Notes under the pieces: generated by a model | Told to the model about the DNA's origin: nothing | Database searches by the model: none | Seen by the model: only the letters and a program-made list of their open reading frames with translations | Source: Acidovorax sp. 106 | GTDB taxonomy: Bacteria > Pseudomonadota > Gammaproteobacteria > Burkholderiales > Burkholderiaceae_C | Reading direction: 5' to 3' | DNA length: 64,000 bases | Assembly (NCBI RefSeq): GCF_003663825.1 | Contig: NZ_RCCC01000001.1 | Coordinates: 2,426,501 to 2,490,500 of the forward strand | In this document: in pieces, positions 34,102 through 43,758 of the stretch | How the letters are laid out: every line of letters starts with the position of its first letter | How positions within the stretch are numbered: the stretch's first letter is position 1 | Made by a program: the position numbers and the translations under genes

Positions 34102-35108
34102 CAGGGTGCTCCATCGCGCCGTTGGCGCAGGGTCTCTCGAACGGCGTCCAGCCCAATCTGCCATTGCAGCGTGGGGGTGCGCCCTTGTTCTGTTTGGGTT
34201 GTGTCGCAAGCGCTCAGGCATTGGCCGCATTGCACGCACGAAAACATCATGCGTTTGATGTTGCGCGGGTGCAGGCGCATGGGGCACGCATGGTCACAGG
34301 CGCTGCCGCGTGGGCTGTCGCAGGTTTTGCATTCGCGGGCGCGTTCGCGTGCAAAGGCCACGACCATGCCTTTGGGGTTGGCCATCCAGGCCAGGCTTTG
34401 GAACAGCCCCACCGCGCAGCCAAAGCGGCAAAACAGATGCCGGGCCAGTGTGAACTCCAGCGTAAACAGCAGGGTGCCAATGCCAATGAAACGGGCCTGG
34501 TTGGCGGTGAGCGTGCCCGCGTACAGGTTGCCCCAGATCTCCGTGGGCGGCAAAAGGTAGGTCAATAGCGTGATGGCCCACACCAAGCCGCAGCCCAGGC
34601 AGGTGGCCAGAAACACGGGCCACCACCTTGCGTTGGGGGTGCGCGTGGGATGCGGTGTGTGTGAGGTGTCCCACAAGCTGAGCTTGCCGGTGGCGCGGTG
34701 CAGCAGGCCGTTAAGGGTCTCAACGATGGAGAAGTGTGGGCACAGCCAGCCGCAGTACACCCGCCCATACTTGTAGGCGATGCCCAGAAACACGGCCACC
34801 AGGCCCAGTGCGGGTAAAAAGCCGCGCCACAAAATCGCCCAGCCGGTTTGCATGGCACTGGCTTCGCCACGCTGAAAGGCGCCTATGCCCAAAGACCAGC
34901 GCATGCCCAGCACCCACAACTGGGTTTCGTTCAAATCAAAGCGAAAGAGATTCAGGGACGGCGCGAGCAGGAACAACGCCATGAAAGCGCCTTGCAGCCA
35001 GCGGCGGCGCTGCTGCAACGGCATGGCGCGCCAAAAGGTGCGGCCACGGCCCTGCGCACCAAGGCGCACGAGGCCGTGGCCAGCTGGGGGCTCGGTCTCA
35101 GTCTTCAT
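34101..35108 (-). CDS. membrane 4Fe-4S polyferredoxin (NapH/CcoG-like)
   Basis: A 335-residue membrane protein with about five helices and several iron-sulfur cysteine motifs: YCGWLCP in a loop near residue 123, CRFGC near 242, a ferredoxin-like pair CKTCDSPRGSACDHACP and CVQCGQCLSACD near 270-310. The architecture is that of NapH/NosR/CcoG redox proteins. Inside a nor operon it may pass electrons from quinol to the reductase system or serve metal-centre maturation; this is inference. It overlaps norQ by 11 bases and norD by four bases. The ATG at 35108 gives the best start; one further upstream lies in norQ. Confidence 0.85.
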   Translation of the reverse strand: MKTETEPPAGHGLVRLGAQGRGRTFWRAMPLQQRRRWLQGAFMALFLLAPSLNLFRFDLNETQLWVLGMRWSLGIGAFQRGEASAMQTGWAILWRGFLPALGLVAVFLGIAYKYGRVYCGWLCPHFSIVETLNGLLHRATGKLSLWDTSHTPHPTRTPNARWWPVFLATCLGCGLVWAITLLTYLLPPTEIWGNLYAGTLTANQARFIGIGTLLFTLEFTLARHLFCRFGCAVGLFQSLAWMANPKGMVVAFARERARECKTCDSPRGSACDHACPMRLHPRNIKRMMFSCVQCGQCLSACDTTQTEQGRTPTLQWQIGLDAVRETLRQRRDGAP

Positions 35109-35949
35109 CACCCACCACGGCGCGCACGACTTCGTCGAGCGCCAGGACGGTGTCATGGTCGTCGCTCAGCGCGTCGACCACAGCGGCACGGCAGGCTTGC
35201 CGCAGGCCCATGCCTGCAGAAGCCAGGCGGGCTGCCATGACCAGCAGGCGGGTGCTGGCGGTTTCTTCCAGGTCATGGTCCGTGAGCCGGCGCAATGCCT
35301 GCGCCAATTGCACCAGCCTGGCCGCGATGGCGGGCGAGGCGCGCCCCTCGGTTTCCAGAATGCGACGCTCTACAGCAGGGGCCGGGTAGTCCAGCGTCAG
35401 TGCGGTAAAGCGCTGGCGTGTGCTGGGCTTGAGCCCTTTGAGCAGGTTCTGGTAGCCGGGGTTGTACGAAATCACCAGCATGAAATCTGCCGGTGCCTTG
35501 AGCTGCTCACCTGTGCGTTCGATGGGCAGAATGCGCCGGTCGTCCGCCAGCGGGTGCAGCACCACCGTGGTGTCTTTGCGTGCCTCCACCACCTCGTCCA
35601 GGTAGACGATGGCGCCCTCGCGCACTGCGCGGGTGAGTGGGCCGTCTGCCCACACGGTGCTGCCCTGTCCGATCAGGTGCCGCCCCACCAGGTCAGCGGC
35701 ACTCAGGTCGTCGTGGCAGGACACGGTGATCAAAGGCCGCCCCAGACGGGCCGCCATGTGCTCCACAAACCGGGTCTTTCCGCAGCCTGTGGGGCCCTTG
35801 ATTAGCAGCGGCAGTTGCTGCGCGTGGCACTGCGCAAACAAGGCGCATTCGCCGCCTTGTTCTGCGTAGAACGGCAGCCCGGGCTGGGCTGGGCTGCTGC
35901 CGGTGCCGGCAGCAGCTACCTGTCGCTCTTGGGCGTAGGTGGCAGCCAT
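35098..35949 (-). CDS. norQ: nitric oxide reductase activation ATPase NorQ
   Basis: A 283-residue AAA+ ATPase of the MoxR/CbbQ/NorQ group. Walker A GPTGCGKT is at 52-59, Walker B IVYLDEVVEA near 113-122, sensor-type ISYNPGYQNL and the NorQ-specific LKPSTRQRF follow. With NorD it activates the NorCB nitric oxide reductase. It starts 2 bases after the norB stop, so the two genes are nearly contiguous, and its end overlaps the polyferredoxin gene. Confidence 0.95.
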   Translation of the reverse strand: MAATYAQERQVAAAGTGSSPAQPGLPFYAEQGGECALFAQCHAQQLPLLIKGPTGCGKTRFVEHMAARLGRPLITVSCHDDLSAADLVGRHLIGQGSTVWADGPLTRAVREGAIVYLDEVVEARKDTTVVLHPLADDRRILPIERTGEQLKAPADFMLVISYNPGYQNLLKGLKPSTRQRFTALTLDYPAPAVERRILETEGRASPAIAARLVQLAQALRRLTDHDLEETASTRLLVMAARLASAGMGLRQACRAAVVDALSDDHDTVLALDEVVRAVVGDED

Positions 35950-35951
35950 GG

Positions 35952-37430
<1,479 letters not shown>

Positions 37431-37856
37431 TCAACCTTCGATGTTGGGTGGCCACTTCTCGGTGTTGATGCCGTTTGACCAGCGCAGGAACTCCACCAGA
37501 TCGTTGAGCTGATCGTCAGTGAAGTTGAACTGAGGCATCTGGCGGCGGCCCGGTGTATTGGTGGGCATCGCCTTGATCCACCCCTTGATGAAATCGGGGC
37601 CACGGCGCTCGTACACATTGCCCAGCTCGGGGGCAAAGTAGGCGCCTTCACCCAGCAGCGTGTGGCAGCCGATGCAATTGCGCGTTTCCCAAAGGTGCTT
37701 GCCGCGCACTACGGCGGGGGTCAGCTCTGCGGATTTGGACCGCTCGGGAATCTTGGTTTCAGTGTGAAAGATCAGCGCTGCAAACAGCAAGACGAAGAAC
37801 GTGGTGCCTCCGTAGAAGATGTTGCGCGCCATCTGGCTGGTAAAGCCTTGGCTCAT
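37431..37856 (-). CDS. norC: nitric oxide reductase cytochrome c subunit
   Basis: A 141-residue membrane-anchored c-type cytochrome. One N-terminal helix (residues about 13-31) anchors it with the heme domain in the periplasm. The heme-binding CIGCH lies at 61-65 and a distal methionine is in RRQMPQFNF. NorC accepts electrons from periplasmic cytochromes and passes them to NorB. The ATG at 37856 gives the family start MSQGFTSQMARNIFYGG. It heads the nor operon, downstream of an FNR/Dnr-like box and an NsrR-like palindrome. Confidence 0.95.
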   Translation of the reverse strand: MSQGFTSQMARNIFYGGTTFFVLLFAALIFHTETKIPERSKSAELTPAVVRGKHLWETRNCIGCHTLLGEGAYFAPELGNVYERRGPDFIKGWIKAMPTNTPGRRQMPQFNFTDDQLNDLVEFLRWSNGINTEKWPPNIEG

Positions 37857-37917
37857 GGTGGGATACCTCTCTGTAGTGGGATGAGGGGTACGGTACCGAT
37901 CCCCCGCCGGTGGGTCG

Positions 37918-37931
37918 TTGATCTCTCTCAA
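37918..37931. promoter_or_regulatory. FNR/Dnr-type box upstream of norC
   Basis: TTGAT-CTCT-CTCAA, nine of ten positions matching the TTGAT-N4-ATCAA consensus of FNR/Anr/Dnr/NnrR-family activators. Its centre lies 68 bases upstream of the norC start. If it sits at -41.5, transcription of norC would begin near 37883, and the correctly placed hexamer TACCGT (minus strand, 37890-37895) could be the -10 element. This would give anaerobic or NO-dependent activation. Confidence 0.65.
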
Positions 37932-37932
37932 T

Positions 37933-37955
37933 AAGATTCATATTGTTTGAATCTT
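37933..37955. promoter_or_regulatory. NsrR-like palindrome between norC and norE
   Basis: A perfect inverted repeat AAGATTCA-N7-TGAATCTT, 23 bases in total. Size, spacing and the AAGAT...ATCTT ends match the operator of the NO-sensing repressor NsrR (11-1-11 architecture), although the inner half-site reads ATTCAT rather than ATGCAT. It lies one base from the FNR/Dnr-like box and between the divergent norCBQD and norEF units, so it could control both. Confidence 0.6.
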
Positions 37956-38121
37956 TGATTATCATAGCCACGCTTGCCACGGCAATCCAGCCATCAGGCG
38001 CATCGGTAAAGCGGCTTTTGGCTTGCGCTTCTGGGGCTTGGGCGTTTTCCGCTGTGGCCTCAGTGCGCCCGGGTTGCGCCCGCGTGTGCCGGATTTCGTC
38101 TGTTTTTTTGGAGCTCTCACT

Positions 38122-38712
38122 GTGTCGTCAACATCAGCATCTGGCTTGCCGCTACCGGCGCTGCGCTTGCGGGGCGACCTGGGGGTGTGGTTGATCATCC
38201 TGGCGGAGCTACTGACCTTTGGCATCCTGTTCGTGTTGTATGCCTTTGCCCGTGCGCGGGATGTGGCGGCTTTCAACGCCGCGCAGGCCACGCTGGACTT
38301 GCACTCGGGTGCGCTCAATACGGTGTTGCTGATCACCGGCAGCTGGTGTGTGGCCCGCGCCGTGCAGGCGGTGCGCAGCGACGCGCGGCAGCCTGGTTTG
38401 CGCTGGCTGTTGGCGGCCATGTTGTGCGGCGCAGGGTTTGTGGGCGTCAAGCTGGCCGAATATGCAGCCAAGCTGCGCGAGGGGATTGACCTCACCTCCA
38501 ACACCTTCTACACGCTGTACCTCATGCTGACGGCATTCCACTTCCTGCACGTGGTGGTGGCCATGCTGGCCCTGGGCTACCTAGCGGTGCGCTTGCGTGG
38601 TGGGGCTTATGGCCGCCAGGATTTTCACGCGATGGAGACGGGCGCCGCGTTTTGGCACATGGTCGATCTGCTGTGGATCGTGCTGTTTCCGCTGGTCTAC
38701 GTATTGCGCTGA
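38122..38712 (+). CDS. norE: cytochrome c oxidase subunit III-like protein NorE
   Basis: A 196-residue membrane protein of the heme-copper oxidase subunit III family with five helices. It shows the family pattern of an early LGVWLIILAELLTFG, TFYTLYLMLTAFHFLHVVVAM and a final FWHMVDLLWIVLFPLVYVLR. NorE is an accessory of nitric oxide reductase in denitrifiers. The GTG at 38122 is chosen: GGAG at 38110-38113 lies 8 bases before it, and the upstream in-frame part does not resemble the family. It is transcribed divergently from norC and followed 17 bases later by a norF-like gene. Confidence 0.85.
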   Translation: MSSTSASGLPLPALRLRGDLGVWLIILAELLTFGILFVLYAFARARDVAAFNAAQATLDLHSGALNTVLLITGSWCVARAVQAVRSDARQPGLRWLLAAMLCGAGFVGVKLAEYAAKLREGIDLTSNTFYTLYLMLTAFHFLHVVVAMLALGYLAVRLRGGAYGRQDFHAMETGAAFWHMVDLLWIVLFPLVYVLR

Positions 38713-38729
38713 GGGCGCAAGGAGCTTTC

Positions 38730-39011
38730 ATGAAAGAAACACGGGTGCTGAATGCCGCCTGGTGGTTGCTGTTGGGTGCCACAGCGGTTACCTATGTGCT
38801 GGGTGAGATGGGTCTGGTGGCTGCGGGCGGCGGCTGGGCATTGGCGGGCCTGTGGGCGCTGACATCGATCAAGGGCGTGGTGGTGACCCAGGTGTTTCTG
38901 GAGATGCGCAATGCGCCCCTGTTGTGGCGCTGGCTGCTGCTGGGCTGGCTAGGCTTGGTGCTGGCCTTGATTGCCGTGGCCTATGCGGTGGGAGGTCGGT
39001 TGGGTGGGTGA
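38730..39011 (+). CDS. norF: small membrane protein NorF-like (COX4-type)
   Basis: A 93-residue protein with three membrane helices (about 10-30, 35-58 and 68-90) and the segment SIKGVVVTQVFLEMRNAPLLWRW typical of prokaryotic cytochrome c oxidase subunit IV-type proteins. In nor clusters such a protein after norE is called NorF and supports NO reductase activity. AAGGAG at 38718-38723 precedes the ATG. The symbol rests on position and family more than on sequence identity. Confidence 0.75.
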   Translation: MKETRVLNAAWWLLLGATAVTYVLGEMGLVAAGGGWALAGLWALTSIKGVVVTQVFLEMRNAPLLWRWLLLGWLGLVLALIAVAYAVGGRLGG

Positions 39012-39049
39012 TATGAGCGAGGGCGCACGGCCCCAGGGTGAAACTGTGA

Positions 39050-40027
<978 letters not shown>

Positions 40028-40028
40028 G

Positions 40029-40185
40029 ATGCACCCCCTGAGCCGCTTCGCGTCTTCCCCCTCTCTCGCTGCGCGGGAGGGGGACTCCACCGGTGGCCTG
40101 GCAAAGCCAGTTCCACGGTGGCCCTGGCCTTCGCCGCGCCAGTTGCATCGGCTGTGGGCAGTATGCGGCGCAGAGGGCGAGTGAC
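40029..40185. repeat. intergenic GC-rich hairpin element, copy 1
   Basis: About 155 bases beginning CACCCCCTGAGCCGCTTCGC shortly after the argB stop and ending at the response-regulator ATG. It contains a CCCCCTCTC..GAGGGGG hairpin and CTGGCAAAGCCAG. A second copy with clear similarity along its length lies at 49370-49524, again between a stop codon and the next start. Confidence 0.75.
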
Positions 40186-40878
40186 ATGCGCCTGCTCTTG
40201 GTCGAAGACGATGTGATGGTGGCCAGCGGCGTCAAGCTGGGGCTGGCCGATGCGGGCTATGCGGTGGACTGGGTGGGCAGTGGCGAGAGGGCGGAGGATG
40301 TGCTGCGCACCGAGTCGTTTGATGCGGCCATCATCGACATTGGCCTGCCCGGCATGGACGGGCTGGAGCTGACCCGGCGCCTGCGCCGCCCTGAAATGCC
40401 CAGCCGGGGCATGCCCGTGTTGATTCTGACGGCGCGCGATGCGCTGCATGACCGGGTGCAGGGGCTGGACCTGGGGGCGGACGACTACATGGTCAAGCCC
40501 TACGAATTGCCCGAGCTGCTGGCGCGTCTGCGTGCGCTGCTGCGCCGCTCGCAAGCCGCCAGCACGGCCGTGCTGAGCTTTGGCCCGCTGGAGCTGGACA
40601 CCGCCGGGCGCCGTGCCTGTGCACGGGTGGGTGATGTAGAGCACCCCATCGAGCTGGGGCCGCGCGAGTGGACGGTGCTGGAATACCTGCTCATCCACGC
40701 CCCCAAGCCCGCCAGCAAAGACAAGCTGTTGCAAGCGCTCACCGGGTGGGACAAGGAAATCACCCCCAATGCCGTTGAGGTATACGTCTCGCGCCTGCGG
40801 GGCAAGCTGGAGCCCCACGGCGTGGCCCTGCGATCCATCCGGGGCTTTGGCTACCGGCTGGAACTGGCGCTGGGCTGA
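40186..40878 (+). CDS. OmpR-family response regulator
   Basis: A 230-residue response regulator. The receiver domain (1-115) has the acidic pair EDD at 7-9, the phosphorylated aspartate in AAIIDIGLPGMDG (about 52), the Thr in LILTARD and the Lys in YMVKPYE. The C-terminal winged-helix DNA-binding domain ends with NAVEVYVSRLRGKLEPHGVALRSIRGFGYRL. It pairs with the histidine kinase gene that begins 24 bases later. The type is close to TctD/QseB regulators. The inducing signal is unknown, since no obvious target genes such as a transporter lie beside it. Confidence 0.93.
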   Translation: MRLLLVEDDVMVASGVKLGLADAGYAVDWVGSGERAEDVLRTESFDAAIIDIGLPGMDGLELTRRLRRPEMPSRGMPVLILTARDALHDRVQGLDLGADDYMVKPYELPELLARLRALLRRSQAASTAVLSFGPLELDTAGRRACARVGDVEHPIELGPREWTVLEYLLIHAPKPASKDKLLQALTGWDKEITPNAVEVYVSRLRGKLEPHGVALRSIRGFGYRLELALG

Positions 40879-40902
40879 GATGCGTTGGCATGGGCCTGCT
40901 CC

Positions 40903-42432
40903 ATGGATGCGGGCAGCATGAGCCCACCCGCCTCTGCACACACTGCCCAGCGCCCTGGGCTGCGCGGCATGACCTCTGATCTGCGCAACCGGCTGTTGCT
41001 GTTGCTGGTGCTGCCGCTGTGCCTGTTGGCCGTGGTGGGCGTGTGGATGGACTACCGATCTGCCGACGACGCCGCCAGCCGCCACGACCAGCGCCTGCTG
41101 CGCCTGCTGCCCGCACTGGCCGACTCGGTGGTGGCCCCCTCCATCCACGACCACCAGCCACCGCTGCTCTTGCTGGCTCCCCCTGTCGAAGACTTTTTGC
41201 GCCAGAACGCCGGTTTTTCGGGCTACAGCGTGCGCGACATCGAGGGCCAGTTGCTGCTGGGCGATGCCTGGGTGGATGGCGCGGTGCCCGCCACGGCCCA
41301 GCCGGAGTTCCACAGCCTCGAATACGGCGGCGTGACCTACCGCGTGGCCGTGCTGCGGGGGCGCACCGGTGCTGGCGAGTTGGTGGTGTCCATTGCCGAT
41401 GGATCAGACCCCCGCCAGCAGTGGGCCCAGCAACTGCTGCTGCGCGTGCTGCTGCCCAACCTGGTGTTGGTGGCGGCGGCGGCCCTGGCCATCCACTGGG
41501 CTGTGGGCCGGGCCTTCAAGCCTCTGGTGGATTTGGCCGAGGCGGTGGAATACCGCTCTCCGCGCGATCTGAGCCCCATTGACGAAGCCGCTTCGCCCAG
41601 CGAGGTGCGCCCGCTCGTGCATTCCTTGAACCACCTGTTTGCCCTGGTGAATGCGCAGGCCGAGGGGCAGCGCCGCTTTGTGGCCGACGCGGCCCACCAG
41701 CTGCGCACGCCGCTGGCGGGCCTGCAAGCGCAGGTAGAGGCCTGGGCGCTGATGGCCAAGGCCGCGAGCGCAGACCTGCGTTCATCCCAGTCGGATGGGA
41801 ACGATTTACATAAAAATAGGCCTCTAGGGCACAACGGAAAAGCGCAAGGCGCTATTGTTTTAGGAGTGGATCAGATCGAGAAGCTGCGCAACGCCACGCG
41901 CCGCACCTCGCAGCTGGCGCACCAGTTGCTGGCCCTCTCGCGGGCCGATGCCCGCAGCCTGGACGCGCAGCCCCCCCAGCGGGTGGATTTGAAGGACCTG
42001 TGCGAGGCACTGCTGGAGAGCTTTCTGGATGCCGCCACCGCCAAAGGGCTGGACCTGGGGCTGGAAGTGCAGCCCGTGCATGTCACCGGCCACGGCTGGC
42101 TGCTGCGCGAGCTGATGTCCAACCTGGTGGACAACGCCATCAAATACACGCCCGCAGGCGGCGTGGTGACCATGCGCTGCGGCATGCGCCAAGGCCCTTT
42201 GGGCCCGCCCCGGGTGTACCTGGAGGTGGAAGACGACGGTCCCGGTGTGCCCGAGGGCGAGCGCGGCCGCGTCATGCAGCGCTTTTACCGTGTGCCGGGC
42301 TCGGCGGGGGAGGGCACCGGCCTGGGGCTGGCCATTGCCGATGAAATCAGCCGCGTGCACCGCGCCTCGCTCACGCTGGACACTGGCGCCCAGGGCCGTG
42401 GGCTACGGGTTGCCGTGGTTTTTCCTCATTAA
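40903..42432 (+). CDS. sensor histidine kinase with repeat-derived insertion
   Basis: About 509 residues from the ATG at 40903 (an ATG at 40969 is an equally good alternative). Two membrane helices (RNRLLLLLVLPLCLLAVVGV and the one near LLRVLLPNLVLVAAAALA) flank a periplasmic sensor domain of the TctE type, followed by a HAMP-like region. The phosphoacceptor is H265 in DAAHQLRTPL; the N box NLVDNAIKYTP, G1 EDDGPGVPEG and G2 GTGLGLAI complete the kinase. Between the two dimerisation helices lies an extra segment of about 20-35 residues encoded at about 41806-41864 that looks like an in-frame copy of the interspersed repeat. It is cotranscribed with the response regulator. Confidence 0.9.
   Translation: MDAGSMSPPASAHTAQRPGLRGMTSDLRNRLLLLLVLPLCLLAVVGVWMDYRSADDAASRHDQRLLRLLPALADSVVAPSIHDHQPPLLLLAPPVEDFLRQNAGFSGYSVRDIEGQLLLGDAWVDGAVPATAQPEFHSLEYGGVTYRVAVLRGRTGAGELVVSIADGSDPRQQWAQQLLLRVLLPNLVLVAAAALAIHWAVGRAFKPLVDLAEAVEYRSPRDLSPIDEAASPSEVRPLVHSLNHLFALVNAQAEGQRRFVADAAHQLRTPLAGLQAQVEAWALMAKAASADLRSSQSDGNDLHKNRPLGHNGKAQGAIVLGVDQIEKLRNATRRTSQLAHQLLALSRADARSLDAQPPQRVDLKDLCEALLESFLDAATAKGLDLGLEVQPVHVTGHGWLLRELMSNLVDNAIKYTPAGGVVTMRCGMRQGPLGPPRVYLEVEDDGPGVPEGERGRVMQRFYRVPGSAGEGTGLGLAIADEISRVHRASLTLDTGAQGRGLRVAVVFPH
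41806..41864 (+). repeat. interspersed repeat element inside the histidine kinase gene
   Basis: The AT-richer stretch containing CATAAAAATAGGCCTCTAGGGC and GCGCAAGGCGCTATTG matches the pattern of the interspersed repeat found at 58501-58560 (GGCCTCTGGCGCTTTATTCA and GCGCAAGCAGCTAT). It preserves the reading frame and encodes a polar segment (HKNRPLGHNGKAQGAIVLG) between the dimerisation helices of the kinase. Confidence 0.6.
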
Positions 42433-42816
42433 ATGTGGTGTGTGAGTGCGCGCTCTTTGTTTGCGGCCTTTTTTAAAGTGTCGGAGGTGTTGATGCCCTG
42501 GCCCTTGTTTGGGAGTGCACATGCCTCTGTAGTGCTGTCAGCCACCTGGGCGCGAGGGGGCGTGCCCCGGGTACCATGTTGGCTTGCACACCAGGATGGA
42601 CACAGTGGCTCGGTAGGTTTTGCAAACCGTTTGCAAACTGCCCGTGGACGGGTGTGCGAGAATCATTTGCATACAGGATTTACCTCCTGCCGCACGCCCC
42701 CCGCTGCGGCCCTCTGTCAACCGTCTCTCGGCCCCATGGGCGCAGGGCCGTAGGGGCCCTCCACAGGGTGCTTGTGCACCAATCCCCTTGTTGGTTTTTC
42801 TTTGCTTGGTTTGCGC
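42433..42816. other. intergenic region upstream of slmA
   Basis: No convincing gene. It contains two TTTGCAAAC units at 42619-42627 and 42630-42638, spaced 11 bases (one helical turn), each with a TTTGCAAA palindromic core; and a TTTGCAT at about 42667. These may be an operator for slmA or another regulator. A short inverted repeat CCGTAGGGGCCCT lies near 42748. Confidence 0.45.
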
Positions 42817-43482
42817 ATGTCTGATACCTCGTCCCTGATTGAATCTGCCGATACCGTTGACGCCGAAGATGCTCCGGTGGCCCGCAAGCGGCCCAAGCCG
42901 GGCGAGCGGCGCGTGCAGATCCTGCAAGCGCTGGCCGCCATGCTGGAGCAGCCTGGGGCCGAGCGCATCACCACCGCAGCACTGGCCGCGCGCCTGTCGG
43001 TGAGCGAGGCGGCGCTGTACCGCCACTTCGCCAGCAAGGCGCAAATGTTTGAAGGGCTCATCGACTTCATTGAGCAGTCCATCTTCACGCTGGTGACGCA
43101 AATCACCGGGCGCGATGTGCCCCCGCCCGACCAGGTCGCCGAAGTGGGCCTGCGCCAGGCAGGTCGCATCATTGCGCTGCTGCTGCAGTTTGGCGAGCGC
43201 AACCCCGGCATGGTGCGGGTGATGGTGGGCGATGCGCTGGTGTTTGAGCATGAGCGCCTGCAGCAGCGCATGAACCAGTTTTTTGACCGCATCGAGTCCA
43301 CCCTGCGCCAGTGCCTGCGCACCGGCGCCAGTGGCTCGGACACCCCCACCGTGCACGCGCAGGTGCAAGCCAGCGTGCTGACGTCGTTTGCGCTGGGGCG
43401 CCTGCAGCGGTTTGCCCGCTCGGGTTTTCGCCGCAACCCCACAGAGCATCTGGACGCCAGCCTGGCGTTGATGCTGCACTGA
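42817..43482 (+). CDS. slmA: TetR-family nucleoid occlusion factor SlmA
   Basis: A 221-residue TetR-fold protein. After an acidic/basic N-terminal tail, the helix-turn-helix region reads RRVQILQALAAMLEQPGAERITTAALAARLSVSEAALYRHFASKAQMFEGLIDF, characteristic of SlmA, and the C-terminal part (FGERNPGMVRVMVGDALVFEHERLQQRMNQFF) is also SlmA-like. The protein blocks FtsZ assembly over the chromosome. The start at 42817 gives MSDTSSL; a GTG further upstream would add 15 unrelated residues. A strong terminator follows 20 bases after the stop. In many Burkholderiales slmA is next to argB, which fits the argB gene nearby with the two-component pair inserted between them. Confidence 0.88.
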   Translation: MSDTSSLIESADTVDAEDAPVARKRPKPGERRVQILQALAAMLEQPGAERITTAALAARLSVSEAALYRHFASKAQMFEGLIDFIEQSIFTLVTQITGRDVPPPDQVAEVGLRQAGRIIALLLQFGERNPGMVRVMVGDALVFEHERLQQRMNQFFDRIESTLRQCLRTGASGSDTPTVHAQVQASVLTSFALGRLQRFARSGFRRNPTEHLDASLALMLH

Positions 43483-43502
43483 TCCCCCGCCGCTGACCGG
43501 CC

Positions 43503-43548
43503 GCAAAAGGCCCCGCACCCGTATTGGGTACGGGGCCTTTTGCTTTGG
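43503..43548 (+). terminator. rho-independent terminator after slmA
   Basis: A perfect 13-bp stem, GCAAAAGGCCCCG pairing with CGGGGCCTTTTGC, around a 15-base loop (43503-43543), with the A/T flank of the stem giving the U-run. Because the stem carries AAAA and TTTT on opposite sides it could act in both directions. Confidence 0.9.
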
Positions 43549-43720
43549 GCCGCGTTTACCCTGCTGCACGCTGGGGTGTGCCTCGGTACACTGTTTTTAC
43601 AGGCTGGCGCCCCAGGCTTGGCGCCCCCTGGCAGGCACTGTCCCGCAGGTGGCAGCGCTGCAACAGCTTTTGGGTGTTATCTCTTTTTTTTGCGGGGGCT
43701 TTCGCCGCAGATCAAAAATG

Positions 43721-43756
43721 TTGCAAAATAGAACGAACGTTCGTTTTTATTTGCAA
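43721..43756. promoter_or_regulatory. extended palindromic operator at the TetR-family gene start
   Basis: A perfect 14-base core AACGAAC/GTTCGTT at 43732-43745 lies inside a 36-base imperfect palindrome (15 of 18 paired positions) running from TTGCAAAA to TTTGCAA. It ends three bases before the ATG at 43759. This is the likely binding site of the TetR-family repressor encoded next, giving autoregulation and control of the following beta-oxidation genes. Confidence 0.8.
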
Positions 43757-43758
43757 GC

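Noticed and set aside
42433..42753. 106-codon frame between the histidine kinase and slmA
   Set aside because: It starts one base after the kinase stop with no ribosome site and has no similarity or secondary-structure pattern; the region looks regulatory.
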